From Sipunculus nudus (taxonomy: Eukaryota > Annelida > Sipuncula > Golfingiida > Sipunculidae), in contig CM049320.1 in assembly GCA_026874595.1 (NCBI GenBank), positions 35,064,214 through 35,128,213 on the forward strand: DNA of 64,000 nt, written 5' to 3'. The position numbers and the translations under genes are program-made. This document shows, one piece after another, positions 11,440-24,594 of the stretch (position 1 is the stretch's first letter; the number at the start of each line of letters is the position of its first letter). The notes under the pieces were generated by a model. That model ran no database searches and was not told where the DNA came from. It saw only the letters and a list, made by a program, of their open reading frames with translations.

Positions 11440-12570
11440 CCCTGGCGTTCCCATGCCTAATCCTCACCCTCATGTTTGATAGTGTAACCTCAACTGATTT
11501 CCACTGGCACCATGACTGTGCTAGTTGCTAGCCACTCACTCATGAAATGCTCTACAAACAATTTCCACCCAATGACTAAAAGAAATACTGAAAAAAATAT
11601 GTGATGATGATAATGGTAGCCACTCATATCTTAATTGTTATGTGCGTCTGAAAATAGTATGGAACTATCCGTTCACGTGGTAAGGGTGTTAGACCTATCC
11701 AACAGTTACTGTACATATAAGGCTTCAAAAAGATACTAGTAATACTTACAAAATAACCAAAATTTAAGATCAGCAAAATCATAAAATTGATTGTGAATTC
11801 TATTCTCAGCCTGCCGATTAATAGAAACTTACTTGCGATAAGAAGCATATGGTAGAAGATACGATGAAATATTCTATAGACACTTGGCAGATGAAAACCC
11901 CGATGAAACCGCCCCCCCCCCCCCCCCGTGCCCAAGCACAGAATATACCGTTAAAACTGATAGTGACCCTTGTTCCCATGAAACGGCTACCACCAAGCTT
12001 AATCACTGTTCATCTAGTAATACTAAACCTACAAATTCTACTGATTCTCAGAAACAGCTTTATCACTGATTGATGTCTAGGAATGGGGGCTCCAAGAAAA
12101 TCACTAAACAAAAAGCATGAAATAAAAATAAAAGATTTTGAGACGGAGAGGACGTCCAAAGGGGACAAGGAAACCTTTTACAGTTTTTGGAGGTAAAAAA
12201 GTACATGTTCGAAAAGTATAGAAGAGAATAAACGTTATAGTGAGCAATCTGAGAGTAAAGTAAATCTGGTTTAAAAACTGCCAGGAACAGACGATACTAC
12301 TAGAGATCCGCCCAAAAAAGTAAACTTAATAAAAAATAAGGGTTCAAAATATTTTACCCATACGTGAACAACGTAAAAAACATTGACTCCTGGATAATGG
12401 TTATCAGATATTCATTTTTGATGCTGCATTATTAATTGTTAAAAAAATAAATTCCATATAAGTGGTCTACAGAGCCCCCTTTTGGCACAGTCAAGGGCCT
12501 TCATTCCGTTATAAATAATATGATACAAATGTGCATCGTGGTATTTTCAGTTACTAGTTGATTATTATAA
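11440..12570 (+). pseudogene. Decayed transposon-like coding segment, unit 1
   Basis: Reading the two units against each other shows a broken frame. It includes VLVASHSLMK-like text near 11520, a Ser/Thr-rich part (DSDPCSHETATTKLNHCSSS) near 11960, a basic part, and near 12370-12500 a DSW...GLQSP-like run. The last part resembles the start of Ulp1-type cysteine-protease domains found in some DNA transposons, but the similarity is short and broken by frameshifts. It could instead be a LINE ORF1 remnant of the RT downstream. Confidence 0.25.
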
Positions 12571-13109
12571 TTAATAAAAAAACACATACACACAAAAGGT
12601 ATACACATAACCATATTTCTATCTTTCCTTCCTTCTCTCCTTCCTTCTCTCTTTCATGATATTAGCATATCAGCTTATAGAGAGCAACAAATGTAGAGGA
12701 ACACTTTAATAATAAATATATATCTTTCACAAATTCAAATTTCATATCCTTATAATTATCATATATTGGTTTCATACGGCTCCTTAGGGCTTTCCTGATT
12801 TAATAAGGTGTGGTTCTTAGTCGTCTCAGAGCGCCCTCAGGTGTACCCAATAATCACTGTTTCATGGGATGTGGCTAGATCTCGCGCATTCGTAATCACT
12901 TCCGGTGTGCAGGCCTTTTAATTGTGTTCCCAGGAGTAAGTTTAAATGAAATAACGATAATAATAAAAACAAAGAAAACTAGTTGGCAATGGGATAGACA
13001 CTCAACTGAATTTGACAGTAAAGGTCAGTGTAAGCTATATCAGATATCCATGAAAAAGAATACATAAACCTGTTTGCATGTAAAATCTCAAGATATCCGC
13101 ATGTAGAGA

Positions 13110-13420
13110 CTATACGTCTATAGAAGCATTGATTAAGGTAGTTGAATCATTATGACTTATGGCCTGGCAGGTATAGCGAAACCTTTCCTCGGTTTGCAGG
13201 GCTTTCACAAAATGGGGAATAAGCGTCAGAGACGCACGTGGTTCCGGTCTTGGATGCGCGGCTATCAATCCCCAAGCGTCCCACCGGACGCGCATTTTCA
13301 GGCTGTGCTACTTCGAGATCAAAACGGGCTTCGTTCAGATGCTAACCAGCTATCAATACCCGAGCCGGTCGTGTGTAGACACAGCGCCCGGCCCACTTTG
13401 ACAAACTCATAAGACCTAAT
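13110..13420 (+). other. Conserved unrecognised segment, unit 1
   Basis: This GC-richer island is shared with 22625-22900. It is open on both strands for about 60 codons, and an 86-codon + frame starts MTYGLAGIAKPFLGLQGFHK. The unit 2 copy diverges by frameshift after about 60 codons. It resembles no family I know and may simply be repeat DNA. Confidence 0.3.
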
Positions 13421-14369
13421 TAATGACACGACCCCTACTAAAACAACTCACGAAAGGCTGTGTATTTGATTAACCACATCTTGGTCGTCCGGATCATCTC
13501 AAACACATATCCGGGTAAGCCATATTACTCTGCCGAAGTTGCATATAACAACTACCCATGTATATCAGTTGACAAATAACGAAATCTCATACATAAATTA
13601 GAATTTACATTAAAAATTGGCATACCAATCCTAATAATATTAGCTAGTGGTCATAACACATAGTTTCAGTATTATGAGGTTAAGTGCAATACAGTGGACT
13701 GATAATTTTACATACATACATACATATATTATGAGATTCTTATTTAGCATTATACGGATAGGATTACCGTATTCGATGACATGTTTTGTTCTGTAAACCC
13801 GTATATGTCGATTCTGAAGACCCTTATTTGCATTACGAGTACACTGATTAGCACGTATCAGTGATTTTACACATTCAGACATAAGATATGAACGATAGTC
13901 TTATATAGTATCTATTAGTATCTCATATAATTAATATAAAATGGAAATTGTAATGACCAGCCTCCTTCGTCTAATAAGAACAGAAGACTGTAAGTTCGAA
14001 AGTCAGCCGAGGAGCTTTGGATTTTTTCATGGTCGGCCCTACGCACAGTTCGCTCTTGTTTGTATATTTATGTAAAACGTTTGCTTGTCTATGTGAAGAC
14101 AAACAGACAGAGCGAGAGCGAAAAATAGATATACCCTTTCTTTAAAATAATTTTAAACTGTTAAACCTTACATGTTTTACATGGATCGTACAAAAAAACT
14201 TAACCTAGTTCGAGACACTTCCATGGCACAACTGTGCTTTCTGTAGTCTGTTACCGGAGGACGAAGAAAACCACAGACTTTTAACAAGCCAACTAATTGC
14301 TTATAGATAGGTGTGCTATAATATGACAATATGATGACAATGATGTTTTCATTTTTTTTTCAGAAAATC

Positions 14370-15950
14370 AGGAATTGAAATGCTCATCATTTCTCGAGCT
14401 TATGAGCATGGGCCTTGTTAACCAAGAAAAGCGAGGCTTACGATCCAAAATAATACCGACAGAGCGCCCCCTGTTCCCGAAATAAGGACAACAACTCAAA
14501 ATTTTCAACCCTCTCTTTTACATGGCCATGTCCCAGATGAGTACTAACGTAATTATTCCTATACCAAAAGACCAAAAAGGTGACCTAACCTTATATTGAA
14601 GAGTTGTTTAAGTACACTACTTGATAGTGTTATTATTCAGAAAATAGTAGATAAACTTGGCACTTCTCCACATCAATGTGCTCTTAAGAAAGGGCATTCG
14701 ATAACATATGCACAGTAGTCCTGAAGGAGATTATTACATATTACATATGGAACGGATCATCAGTATACAATTATTTTGTTGATGCGTCACCCGCATCCGA
14801 CAGAATTAATATTCCTTAGCTGTTCCATTTACTCGTGAAACGCAATGTTTCACCTACTGTCGTTAGAGTTCTAGCATAAATATACCAGTGACCGGTTATT
14901 AAGACAAAATGGAATGATGTTGAATCCGAACAGTTTGGCGCTAATAACCGCTAGGGGGTGTATTATCCCCCGTCTGTTTAATATTTATATTGACGAGCAT
15001 TTAAAACGTCTTACAAATAAGGGTAGAGGGTGTTATATTGGAAATTACTTTGCTGGTGCCGTTGGCTTCGCGGACAATCTTACGCTCTTATTTCAGGCGC
15101 GGAGTTGGCTTCAAAAGATCGTTGAAGAATGTGAACGTTTTTCTGAAGAATTTGAATTTTTTTTTTTTAACTCAAAGAAAACAAAATGTGTTATTTTTAA
15201 CAGGGAGTTTCCAGCTAGACCAGCTAAGATTATTTTAAAGGGTGTTTCTCTAGAATGGCATGACCCTCTACAGTACTTGGGGGAATACAGGAACGTGTCA
15301 GATAACAATGACGTCTTCGGTAAAAGTGTTTAATTTATTGCAAGCTTCAACGCCTTAATGGCGAATTTCGGATGTCTTTCTAGCAAAGCTAAAAACAGGC
15401 CAAGCCATTTCATTCTTACTGTTGTTCCTTCTACGGTTGCCAAGCCTGGGTGATAAAGCATAAGTCAATTGAGCGATTGAGTACATCATAAAATAAGGCT
15501 TTGCTTCACCTATGGCAGTTACCATATAACTCGCACAAGAATATTTTACATGTATAAGCGGGCTCTCCGGCTCTGATAGATTAATTCAGCTCACGTTTTG
15601 TAAACTTATTCCTGGCCATACAGAATGTTGCAAATGACTCTGTCAATTTTCTAATAAAAAAATGCTCATTATACAGAAAATGGTGTTCTAGGAGGCAATT
15701 TACGTTATCTGGAAAATAAGATGTGCGATCATGGTGTAAGAAATATTAAAGTCCCTATGAGACATCAGATAATGGCAACTATATCCATAAATACATTTGA
15801 CCTACGATGAGGTTGAAATGCTTATTGACTTATAATCTACTGACTTTGTAATTAGTATAGACTGACTTTTTTCCCCTTCCTTCTGTAAATTCCATTAATT
15901 TCATATTTCCATTAATTTTATATTATACTGTAATTTATCGAACGATATAA
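14370..15950 (+). pseudogene. Non-LTR retrotransposon (LINE) reverse transcriptase relic, unit 1
   Basis: RT landmarks in order: VIIPIPKDQKGDLT (about 14548), QCALKKGHS (about 14680), a YFVDAS block (about 14770), LFNIYIDEHLKRLTNKGRG (about 14975), and the catalytic-site region reading GFADN at about 15064-15078 where [FY]ADD is expected. Later come NSKKTKCVIFN and EWHDPLQYLG. Frameshifts and stops break the frame throughout, for example in the YFVDAS block and after 15333. The 3' part runs to a short (AT)n near 15950. It is dead, and the clade (I, jockey or RTE-like) is not resolved. Confidence 0.75.
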
Positions 15951-16383
15951 TATATATATATATAACAAACAGAGAAATATGCCTGTCCAAGATTTTCGTA
16001 CTTCTCATTACACCAAACCATAAAAAGAAGCATATATTTTCATTATTCAAAAATAATTTTGATCAATTTTATACTATTATCTTATACTATTCATCATGTA
16101 TCGTTTATTTACATATTCAAATGCAAGGACTGACTGTTTTAGCAATTCAATAGATCAACCGACACATGCAAGGTCATAAGAGTTTGCAAAATGGAATCCA
16201 TAATTGAAATATTATTGAGGAAAATATAAAATGTTTGACACAATTATCTTGAAAAAAAAATATATGCGAACTATCCCTAAAACATGAGGGTTACATATCC
16301 CCCTGCCGTCGTAAACAAGGTCCATGCGATAGAAAGGGCACGGTAGCCACCAGCACGACAATAATATAAGGAAAGGCTGTTCA

Positions 16384-16565
16384 ATGGCCCTGAGCAAGCA
16401 TCTTCGATTGAATGTGCTATCCAGATTAAACGATCATCTCCGCTGGATTCAGCTACTTACAGAGCGGAGGGGAAGCTCGAAGGAGGCGCTGGTATTTTAC
16501 CCAGCCGATGCTTGTTTCCGGGGGGATACGCATTACGCAAATATAATATCTAAGTACTCCTACAG
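16384..16565 (+). other. Candidate exon, open in both duplicate units (unit 1)
   Basis: ATG at 16384 opens 60 codons (MALSKHLRLNVLSRLNDHLR...) that run directly into a consensus donor, ACAG|GTAAGT, at 16566. The copy at 25075-25256 has the same length, no stop, several silent changes and the same donor. No domain is recognised and no downstream exon was found. The reverse strand is also largely open, so coding potential is unproven. Confidence 0.3.
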
Positions 16566-17445
16566 GTAAGTCATTTATTAATTAAAAAACATATTTTATG
16601 TTACAGAGGACTCACATATACATACAAGGCTATGGGCGTGTTCTTAATGTCCAGCCCTCGAACAGTAAGCTCTGGTCCCTGAGGCTCAGGCTTGATCACG
16701 CAAGCGGCCAGCCCTTCTTCTGACCGATGATGCTGATCTCCGACCGGTGCCCTCTTGGCCCATGACCTCTTACACAATAATGGGTAATTAATACCCGTTA
16801 GTTAAGGCCGCATAAGCATACAACCACCCTATATTGATACGTATGTTGTCTCTCCTACTCATTGATATACCTTATTTGTGAGCAGGACCCCTTCAGATAT
16901 AGATCACCCATTCGGGCCCGTTATATAATTTGTGTACATTTATGCCATGATACCTTACGTCATTGCATTGTCTAGTTATTAAGTGGTTAGGTTAGATCCA
17001 GGTTATTACGTTTTAAATTCAATTCAACAACAAGTTAAACATAACCTGTAATTACTTCACATATAGCCTCAGTGTCAAGGGTTATGAGAACTACCTAGGT
17101 ATTATTTATTGTTCAACGTGTAAGCTTTTTTTAGTTACATTCATTTTAGGTGTCAGCGAGAAACACAATTATACTCTGACTAGGCCAGATACTGGTGTCC
17201 GTGCCAGCTTAACAGCCACAGTTTCGTTCAGGTTCTCGTTTATGGCGGTATTAGTAGAGTAACGGTTTAGCACCCAGACGCTACTTTTATGCCTCAAACA
17301 ATATATCAACTACCTTTCAGGTCTGGCCTATTCTTCTGTGCAACTTGGTTTATCCAAAGAGTAGCGGACATCGGGAGCAGTCATTAAATGCCCAAGGGCT
17401 TATTTATATATACATCAGAGGTTGTTTTTTTTTAAATGACATAGA

Positions 17446-17778
17446 ATGCAAGATCATTCATTCTTATATGAACAAAAATCGAATGTATATTGTTACGGCT
17501 GGAGATTATATAGGCTTATTGTCTTTTCTGTGTACTTATCCTGTTGTTTGTTAGTCAGTCAATCTATTTCCTCAGACATGCCTGAAGGCAAAGTTGTTCA
17601 AAATGTTCCGCATGACCATGTAAATAAATATTTTTCTAAGCGGTCATGGCGACCGGGGGCGTTGCAGCGCGAAAAGAGCCTAGTTTTTCTACCTCGGTCA
17701 CTTTTCATGCTAGACAGGGCCTCGTTATCTATAGAGCGTGACATAACGAAAATGCATATCGCATATTGTAACATATGA
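17446..17778 (+). other. 110-codon open frame, member of a three-copy set
   Basis: The frame starts MQDHSFLYEQKSNVYCYGWR and contains DMPEGKV and LDRASLSIERD. Copies at 27217-27552 and 34555-34890 keep the frame despite indels that cancel. No family is recognised. It lies directly before the tandem satellite, so a repeat origin is equally possible. Confidence 0.25.
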
Positions 17779-18118
17779 CCAGCTTGACAAGATAACATTG
17801 TAAGTCTCGCCAAATCTCGCATTATACTTTGTCAAATGCGAAAAAAAGAGATTTCAAATAAATGCTTATAACTAGGCGACTTTTCAAGTTACGCAGGTCT
17901 TGTTTTCGTCATATCGTAACATATGATTAGGTTGACAAGATAACAACTGCAAGTCTTGCCAAATTTCGCACTATATCTCATCAAACGAGAGAAAACGAAA
18001 TTTCACATAAATGCTTATAACTCGGCGACGTTTAAAGCGGGACAGGTCTAGTTTTAAGCATTGCGTAACATTTGGACAGCTTGACATGATGAAACTGCAA
18101 GACTGGACAATCCCCGCA
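17770..18118 (+). repeat. Tandem satellite with CTCGT/ACGAG hairpins, unit 1 (about 2.5 monomers)
   Basis: Monomers of roughly 140-155 bp each contain a TTGACAAGATAACA-type word, a TCATCAAACGAGAGAAAACG word and ATAAATGCTTATAACTCGGC. Confidence 0.75.
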
Positions 18119-18501
18119 CTTCTTTAACATGATGTTGTAACTTAACAAAGTTGTCAATCCCTCTTTGTATTTGCTTAATGTCTGACCACATGAATACAAC
18201 CTTGGCTCGCTCGGGTTACTTAACGATAGGCAACATGTACGCCACCCAAGGAGTGACTTGTTACCATTTATTTTTTAGTTCACATGTAGTTCTTTGTGTT
18301 AATCCTTCAATGGTAAAATGTTAAGATTACCAGCTGTTGACCACGATATTGATGCTATAGGATGGGTGCCCGATGCAGTACAATTTCTCCTTTGACATGT
18401 CAAGACTCAAATAGACTTATAGTCTAATATAAATGCCAAATGAGTCATGTATTCACTGCCATGGTGTTCATGGTTATTAATTAAATATATTTTTTTTTCA
18501 G

Positions 18502-18764
18502 AAATGACTGAAATTTGAAATTCGTTATATGGTGGGCTTTGGCGGTTACGGATCAAAGGAAAACTAGTCACCGGAAGCGACAGTACGTCAGAAAATGTGT
18601 CATCGATAACTAAGTGCGCCCTTGTGTGTCTGTTCCGGCCGGGGTGCCTTGGTTTTACATACATGACTAAAAGTCACACATGTTTGAAGCACTCTAAAAT
18701 ATTCCCGTTGTCTGGAAATGCTTTTACAGGAGTAACTGATGCCGTATATTACGAGTATGCCTGA
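18502..18764 (+). pseudogene. PAN/apple exon relic, copy A2
   Basis: This is the duplicate of 8930-9192. Codon 8 is TTA (sense), but codon 5 is TGA at 18516 (GGA in copy A1, GGG in the intact gene). All four PAN cysteines are present and the frame then runs open to TGA at 18762. The two copies were therefore disabled by different mutations after the 9.5 kb duplication. Confidence 0.8.
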
Positions 18765-20149
18765 CGTATCATAATACTGGACTTCGGATACCACTGTATA
18801 CCTGTACTTGGAGACGAAAAAGCTAATCACAAAATACTGGAGCATAATTATCGTTAAGTCAAGTTTTATGTAAAAGGGCCTGAGAATAATTGTGAATCAA
18901 AACTAATTGAAGCATTTGATAAACTGGTCTCCTCCAAATGCTCACTACATGAGTGCCTGCTGCTAAAGAATGAATGAGTCTGATTGGTTAGACGTATTGA
19001 TTTATCTGATTTATCCAAGCTATTGCGCCTCTTTGTATATATTACTTGTGGTCTGCACATAGGTCGTTATCCGATTTGGGCCATTGTGCTTACAAGTCAC
19101 CGGGTTGTTCCTGAAACAACGTGACATGGCATCTGCTGCTGTCTGCTGGAGTTATCATTCATGCATGGATTCCATGTGCATGTCAAACGGAGTTTCAGTT
19201 TTTTTTTCAAGTTTCCTAATAACAGACCCACCGGTGGTGGCGAACGCTCAGAAACAGTAATTGTACATAGTCGGACATAAAGAATTTGGAAGATATTTCG
19301 TTGATACGACTCACAAGTTTAACATCGTCATAGTGCATTTTCGATACACGTACTTTCAAACACACACACATATATATAAAAGGGAAGAGAAAATAAAAAA
19401 GGACAGATGTTAGTCAGTATTATAAGGACTGAGAACCAGAGTTCAAATACAATTTACAAAATATTAAAAAAGCAAATGAGTACTTTCGTGTATTTATATC
19501 TTTTTAATTGCGAAGTGTTTCATGCACCACCGTAAGTGCAATAAAATCTGGATGTAGTTTTGGATGAGGCCTGTGAACTAAAGTGAACTAAGATCGGGAA
19601 GTCAGAAATCGGATGTCAGTCTCGGATGCTTCGTTATATTCTGATATTATATTTAATATATTCAGTAAATACACAATTATATTATATTATATTATATTAT
19701 GTTATATTTTTGGATCAACGTTATTGTATATAACATTGATGAATATAATCACCCAGGAATTTGACTCCTATATCAAATAAATTTACACAAAATATTACTT
19801 TTTTATTACAGCTTACATATAGTATACGATGATAATAGAATGTATACATTTTCCCTGTACAGGCAACGGAGAATATTGGCCCTTAAGGAAAGTACAAATT
19901 AATTTTATGTATAAATAATAATTTACTGAAAATTGATTCAGTTTAAATGCTTAAATTTTATTATTAATAACTTAATAAAATTAATAATAAATTCTTAATT
20001 TCTTTATATCACAAAGAATGACGAAAAAGACCATGTGTTTATACGGCATGATTTTACTTTCATTGTAAATAAAGAAAAGAACCTTTGTTCATGCATGAAC
20101 TCAACACCAAAGTTTTGATCATTTGATCCTTTGTATCTTGCAGTATTTC

Positions 20150-20670
20150 TTGATTTACATTTCACTCTGTTTATCTTACGTTCTCTCCATCTTTCGTCCA
20201 TTCTCTCTTATTTACTGTTTCCTTCCTCCTTTATATTCCTTAATTTTGTTTCTCTCTCTTTATCTCTTTATTTCTTTCCTATTTTCTCCCTCTCTTTCTT
20301 TCACTCTTTCCTTCCTTCTTTATTCTCCCTTTTTCTTTATCTCTTTTTTTCTGTTCCCCTCTCTCTTTCTCTCTTTCCCTTAAATCTCTCTCTTCACTCT
20401 TTCTTTCTCTTTTTCTTCCCTTTTCCTTTCCACCCTTCTCTCTCCCTCTTTCTTTTCTTCTTTCTCTTTTATTTTGTCTTTTCTTTCCTTCTCTCCTTCT
20501 CTTTCTTTCTATCTTTCGTTCTCTTTTTCTCCTTCTTTCTCTCTTTCTTTATATCCCTTTTTATTTTTCTCTCCCTTTCTCTTTCATTCTCTGTTTTCGT
20601 TCCCTCTCCCTTACTTCCCTTCTCTTTCTTTCGTTCTTTCTTTCTCTTTATTCTTCCTTCACTCCTTAAA
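20150..20670 (+). repeat. Polypyrimidine tract, unit 2
   Basis: This is the duplicate of 10690-11180. It keeps strand asymmetry, but the internal word order has been reshuffled and the pure (CT)n core is reduced. Confidence 0.9.
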
Positions 20671-20959
20671 TCATTACGTCAATCAAGGTCCAATGACAAA
20701 ACTATTAATTAACAGTACCAACAGGGCCTTTGTGACTTCAAACACATCAAAGGCAATAAACTGGACTTAAAGACATCAGACACACTCCAGACACATCATA
20801 GCTTTTACTTTGATCCTTGGTATATGCGGTACCAAAGCCTGAGCAGATTTTGGGTCTGAGGGCCTTATGTGAATTGATCATATTTGACTTATTTTGAGTA
20901 TTTTTGTGCAGCCTCATTAACTCAATAAAACCTGGCGTTCCCGTGACTAACCCTCACAC

Positions 20960-22090
20960 GTGTGTATGATAGTCATACGTGTATCTTCATTTGCTTTCCA
21001 CTGCAGACCAAGTCTGTGCTAGTTGCTGGCCACTCACTCATGAAACTGTCTACAAACAATTTCCACCAAATGACAAATAGAAAAACTGAAAAAAACATAT
21101 GTGATGATGAAAATGGTAGCCACCCATATCTTAAGTGTTATGGACGTGTGCAAACATTATTGAACTGTCCGTTCACGTGGTAAGGGTGGTAGAACTACCC
21201 AACAGTACATGGCTAGTAACTGTCCAGCATTACTCTATGTAAGGCTTCAAAAAGACAATACTTACAAATTAACCAAAATTTGAGATCAGTATTATCATAA
21301 AATTGATTGTGAATTCTATTCTCAGCATGCCGATTAAAAAACTTACTAGCGATAAGAAGCATATGGTAGAGGATATGATGAACTATTCTTTAGGCATTAG
21401 GCAGATGAAAAACCCGATGAAACAACCCCCCCCCCCCCGGTGGCATAACCACGGAATATACCGTTAAATATGATAGTGACCCTTGTTCCCATGATACGGA
21501 TACCATCAAGCTAAATCACTGTTCATCAAATAATACTAAACTTACAAATTCCTCCGATTCTCAGAAACAGCTTTATAACTTATTGATGTCTAGGAATGGG
21601 GCTCCAAGAAAATCACTAAGCCAAAAACATGAAATAAAAATAAGAGATTTTGAGACGGAGAGAAGGTCGAAAGGGGACAAGGAAACCCTTTACAGTTTTT
21701 GGAAATAAGAAAAGTGCATGTTCGATAAGTTTTGAAGAGAATAAACGTTATAGTGAGCAATCTGAGAGTCAAGTAGATCAAGTTCAAAAACCGCCACGAA
21801 CAGACGATACTACTGGAGATTCGCCCCAAAAAGTGAACCTAATTAAAAGGATAAGGGTTCAATATATTATTACCATACGTGAACAACGGAAACATATTGA
21901 CTCCTGGTTTTTGGTTATCAGATAAGCATTTGGATGCTGCACTAATAATTGTTAAAAAAAAAAATTCCATATAAGTGGTCTACAGAGCCCCCTTTTGGCA
22001 CAGTCAAGGGCCTTTATTCCGTTATGAATAATATGATACAAATGTACATCATGGTATTTTCAGTTACTGATTGATTATTATAATTAATAT
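20960..22090 (+). pseudogene. Decayed transposon-like coding segment, unit 2
   Basis: This is the duplicate of 11440-12570, with a somewhat longer open part. At 20960-21180 it contains SVLVAGHSLMKLSTNN. At 21650-21925 a charged 91-codon frame ends QRKHIDSWFLVIR. After frameshifts, HISGLQSPLLAQ follows near 21975. It is not functional. The family assignment (Ulp1-type protease of a DNA transposon, or a LINE ORF1) is uncertain. Confidence 0.3.
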
Positions 22091-23049
22091 AAAAAACACA
22101 AAAAAAGTATACACATAACCATATTTCTACCTTTTCTTCCTTCTCACCTTCCTTCTCTCTTTTAATATTAGCATATCAGCTTTTAAAGAGCAACAAATGT
22201 AGAGCAAGACTTTAATAATAAATATATATCTTTCACAAGTTTAAATTTCATATCCCTATAATTATCATGTATTGGTTTCATTCGGCTCCTTAGGGCTCAC
22301 ATGATTTAATAAGGTGTGGTTCTTAGTCGTCTTAGAGCGCCCTCTGGTGTACCCAATAATCACTATTTCATGGGGTGTGGCTAGATCTCGCGCATTCGCT
22401 ATCACTTCCGGTGTGTCACAAAGACAGGCCCTTTAATTGTGTTCCCAGGGGTAAGTTTAAATCAAATAACGATAATAATAAAAACAATGAAAACTAGTTG
22501 GCAATAGGCCATGACACTTAACTGAATTTGACAGTAAAGGTCACTGTACGCTATTTAAGTTATCCATGAAAAAAATACATTAACCTGTTTGCATGTAAAA
22601 GATCAAGGTCTCCTCATGTAGAGACTATACGTCTATAGAAGCATTGATTAAGGTAGTTGAATCATTATGACTTATGGCCTGGCAGGTATAGCGAAACCTT
22701 TCCTCGGTTTGCAGGGCTTTCACAAAATGGGGAATAAGCGTCAGAGACGCACGTGGTTCCGGTCTTGGATGCGCGGTTATCAACCCCCAAGAGTCCCACC
22801 GGACGTGCACTTTCAGGCTGTGCTATTTCGAGATCATAACGGGCTTCGTCACAGATGCAGACCAGCTATCAATACCCGGGCCGGTCGTGTGTAGACACAG
22901 CGCCCGGCCCACTTGGACAAACTCATAAGACCTAATTATTGGCCCGACCCCTAATAAATTAATTCACGAACGGCTGCGTACTGATTGACCACATCTTGGA
23001 TAGGTGTGGTATAATTTAACAAAATGGCGACAATGATGTTTTCATTTTT

Positions 23050-24594
23050 CTATTCAGAAAATCAGAAAGTGAAATACTCATCATTTCTCGAGCTTATGAG
23101 CATGGACCTTGTTTTCCAAGAAAAGCGAGGCTTACGATCCAAAAGAATACAGACGGAGCACCCCTGTTCCCGAAATAAGGACAACCACTTAATTTTTCAA
23201 CCCTCTCTTATTACATGGCCATGTCCCAGAACAGTACTTGCGTAATTATTCCTGTACCAAAAGACGAAAGAGGTGATCTAACCTAAAATTGTAGATAAAC
23301 TTGGCGCTTCTCCACTCCAATGTGCTCTTAAAAAAGGGCATTCGATTAACACATGCACAGTAGTCCTGAAGGAGATTATTACACATTACATATGAAACGG
23401 GTCATCATTATACAGTTATTTCGTTGATGCGTCACGCGCATCTGACAGAATTAATATTCCTTAGTTGTTCCATTTACTCGTGGCACGCGATGTTTCGTCT
23501 ACTGTCATTAGAATACTAGCAAATATCTACCAGAGACCAGTTATTAAGATAAAATGGAATGATGTTGAATCCGAACAGTTTGGAGCTAATATCGGTGTAC
23601 TCAAGGGGGCGTATTATCCAACTTTTGTTTAAAGTTAAACAGACGACCTTTTAAAACGTCTCACAAATAAGGAAAGAGGGTGTTATTTTGGAAATTATTT
23701 TCCTGGTGCCGTGGGCTACGCGGAAGATGTTACGCTCTTGTGTCCTACGCGGAGTGGGCTTCAAAAGATTGATAAAAAATGCGAATGTTTTGCTGAAGAA
23801 TTTGACATTTAACTCAATGAAAACAAAATTTGTTAATTTTAATAGGGTGTTTCCATCTATACCAGCTAAGAATATTTTAAAGGGTGTTTCTCTAGAATGG
23901 CATGACCCTCAAAAGTACTTGGGGAATACAGGAACTTGGAACTTGTCAGATAACAATGACGTCTTCGAATAAGGTGTCAAAATTTATTGCAAGCTTCAAA
24001 GCCTTAATGGCGAATTTCGGATGTCTTTCTAGCAAAGCTAAAAACAGGCCAGGCCATTTCACTCTTACTGTTGTTCCTTCTACGGTTGCCAAGGCTGGGT
24101 GATAAAGCATACGTCAATTGAGCGATTGAGTACATCATATAATAAGGCTTTGCTTCACCTATGGCAGTTACCATATAACTCGCACAAGAATATTTTACAT
24201 GTATAAGCGAGCTCTCCGGCTCTGATAGATATATTCAGTTCACGTTTTGTAAACTTATTCCTGGCCATACAGATTGTTGCAAATGACTCTGTCAATTTTC
24301 TAATAAAAAATGCTCATTATACAGCAAATGGTGTTCTAGGAGGCAATTTACGTTATCTGGAAAATCAGATGTGCGATCATGGTGTAAGAAATATTAAAGT
24401 CCCTATGAGACATCTGATAATGGTAACTATATCCATATAAATACATTTGACCTACGATGAGGTTGAAATGCTTATTGAATTATAATCTACTGACTTTGTA
24501 ATTAGTATAGACTGACTTTTTTCCCCTTCCTTCTGTAAATTCCATTAATTTCATATTTCCATAAATTTCATATTATACTGTAATTTATCGAACG

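Larger units (their letters stand above)
8621..18118 (+). repeat. Large direct duplication, unit 1 (9.5 kb)
   Basis: Homology with unit 2 begins at TGAATACAACC (8621 against 18191) and can be followed through the PAN relic, polypyrimidine tract, LINE relic and satellite to about 18118. The units differ by many substitutions and indels, so the event is not recent. Confidence 0.85.

Noticed and set aside
10678-20712. Long Ser/Leu/Phe-rich (+) and Arg/Glu/Lys-rich (-) frames of 98-193 codons
   Set aside because: They lie in polypyrimidine tracts, where stops are rare by composition.
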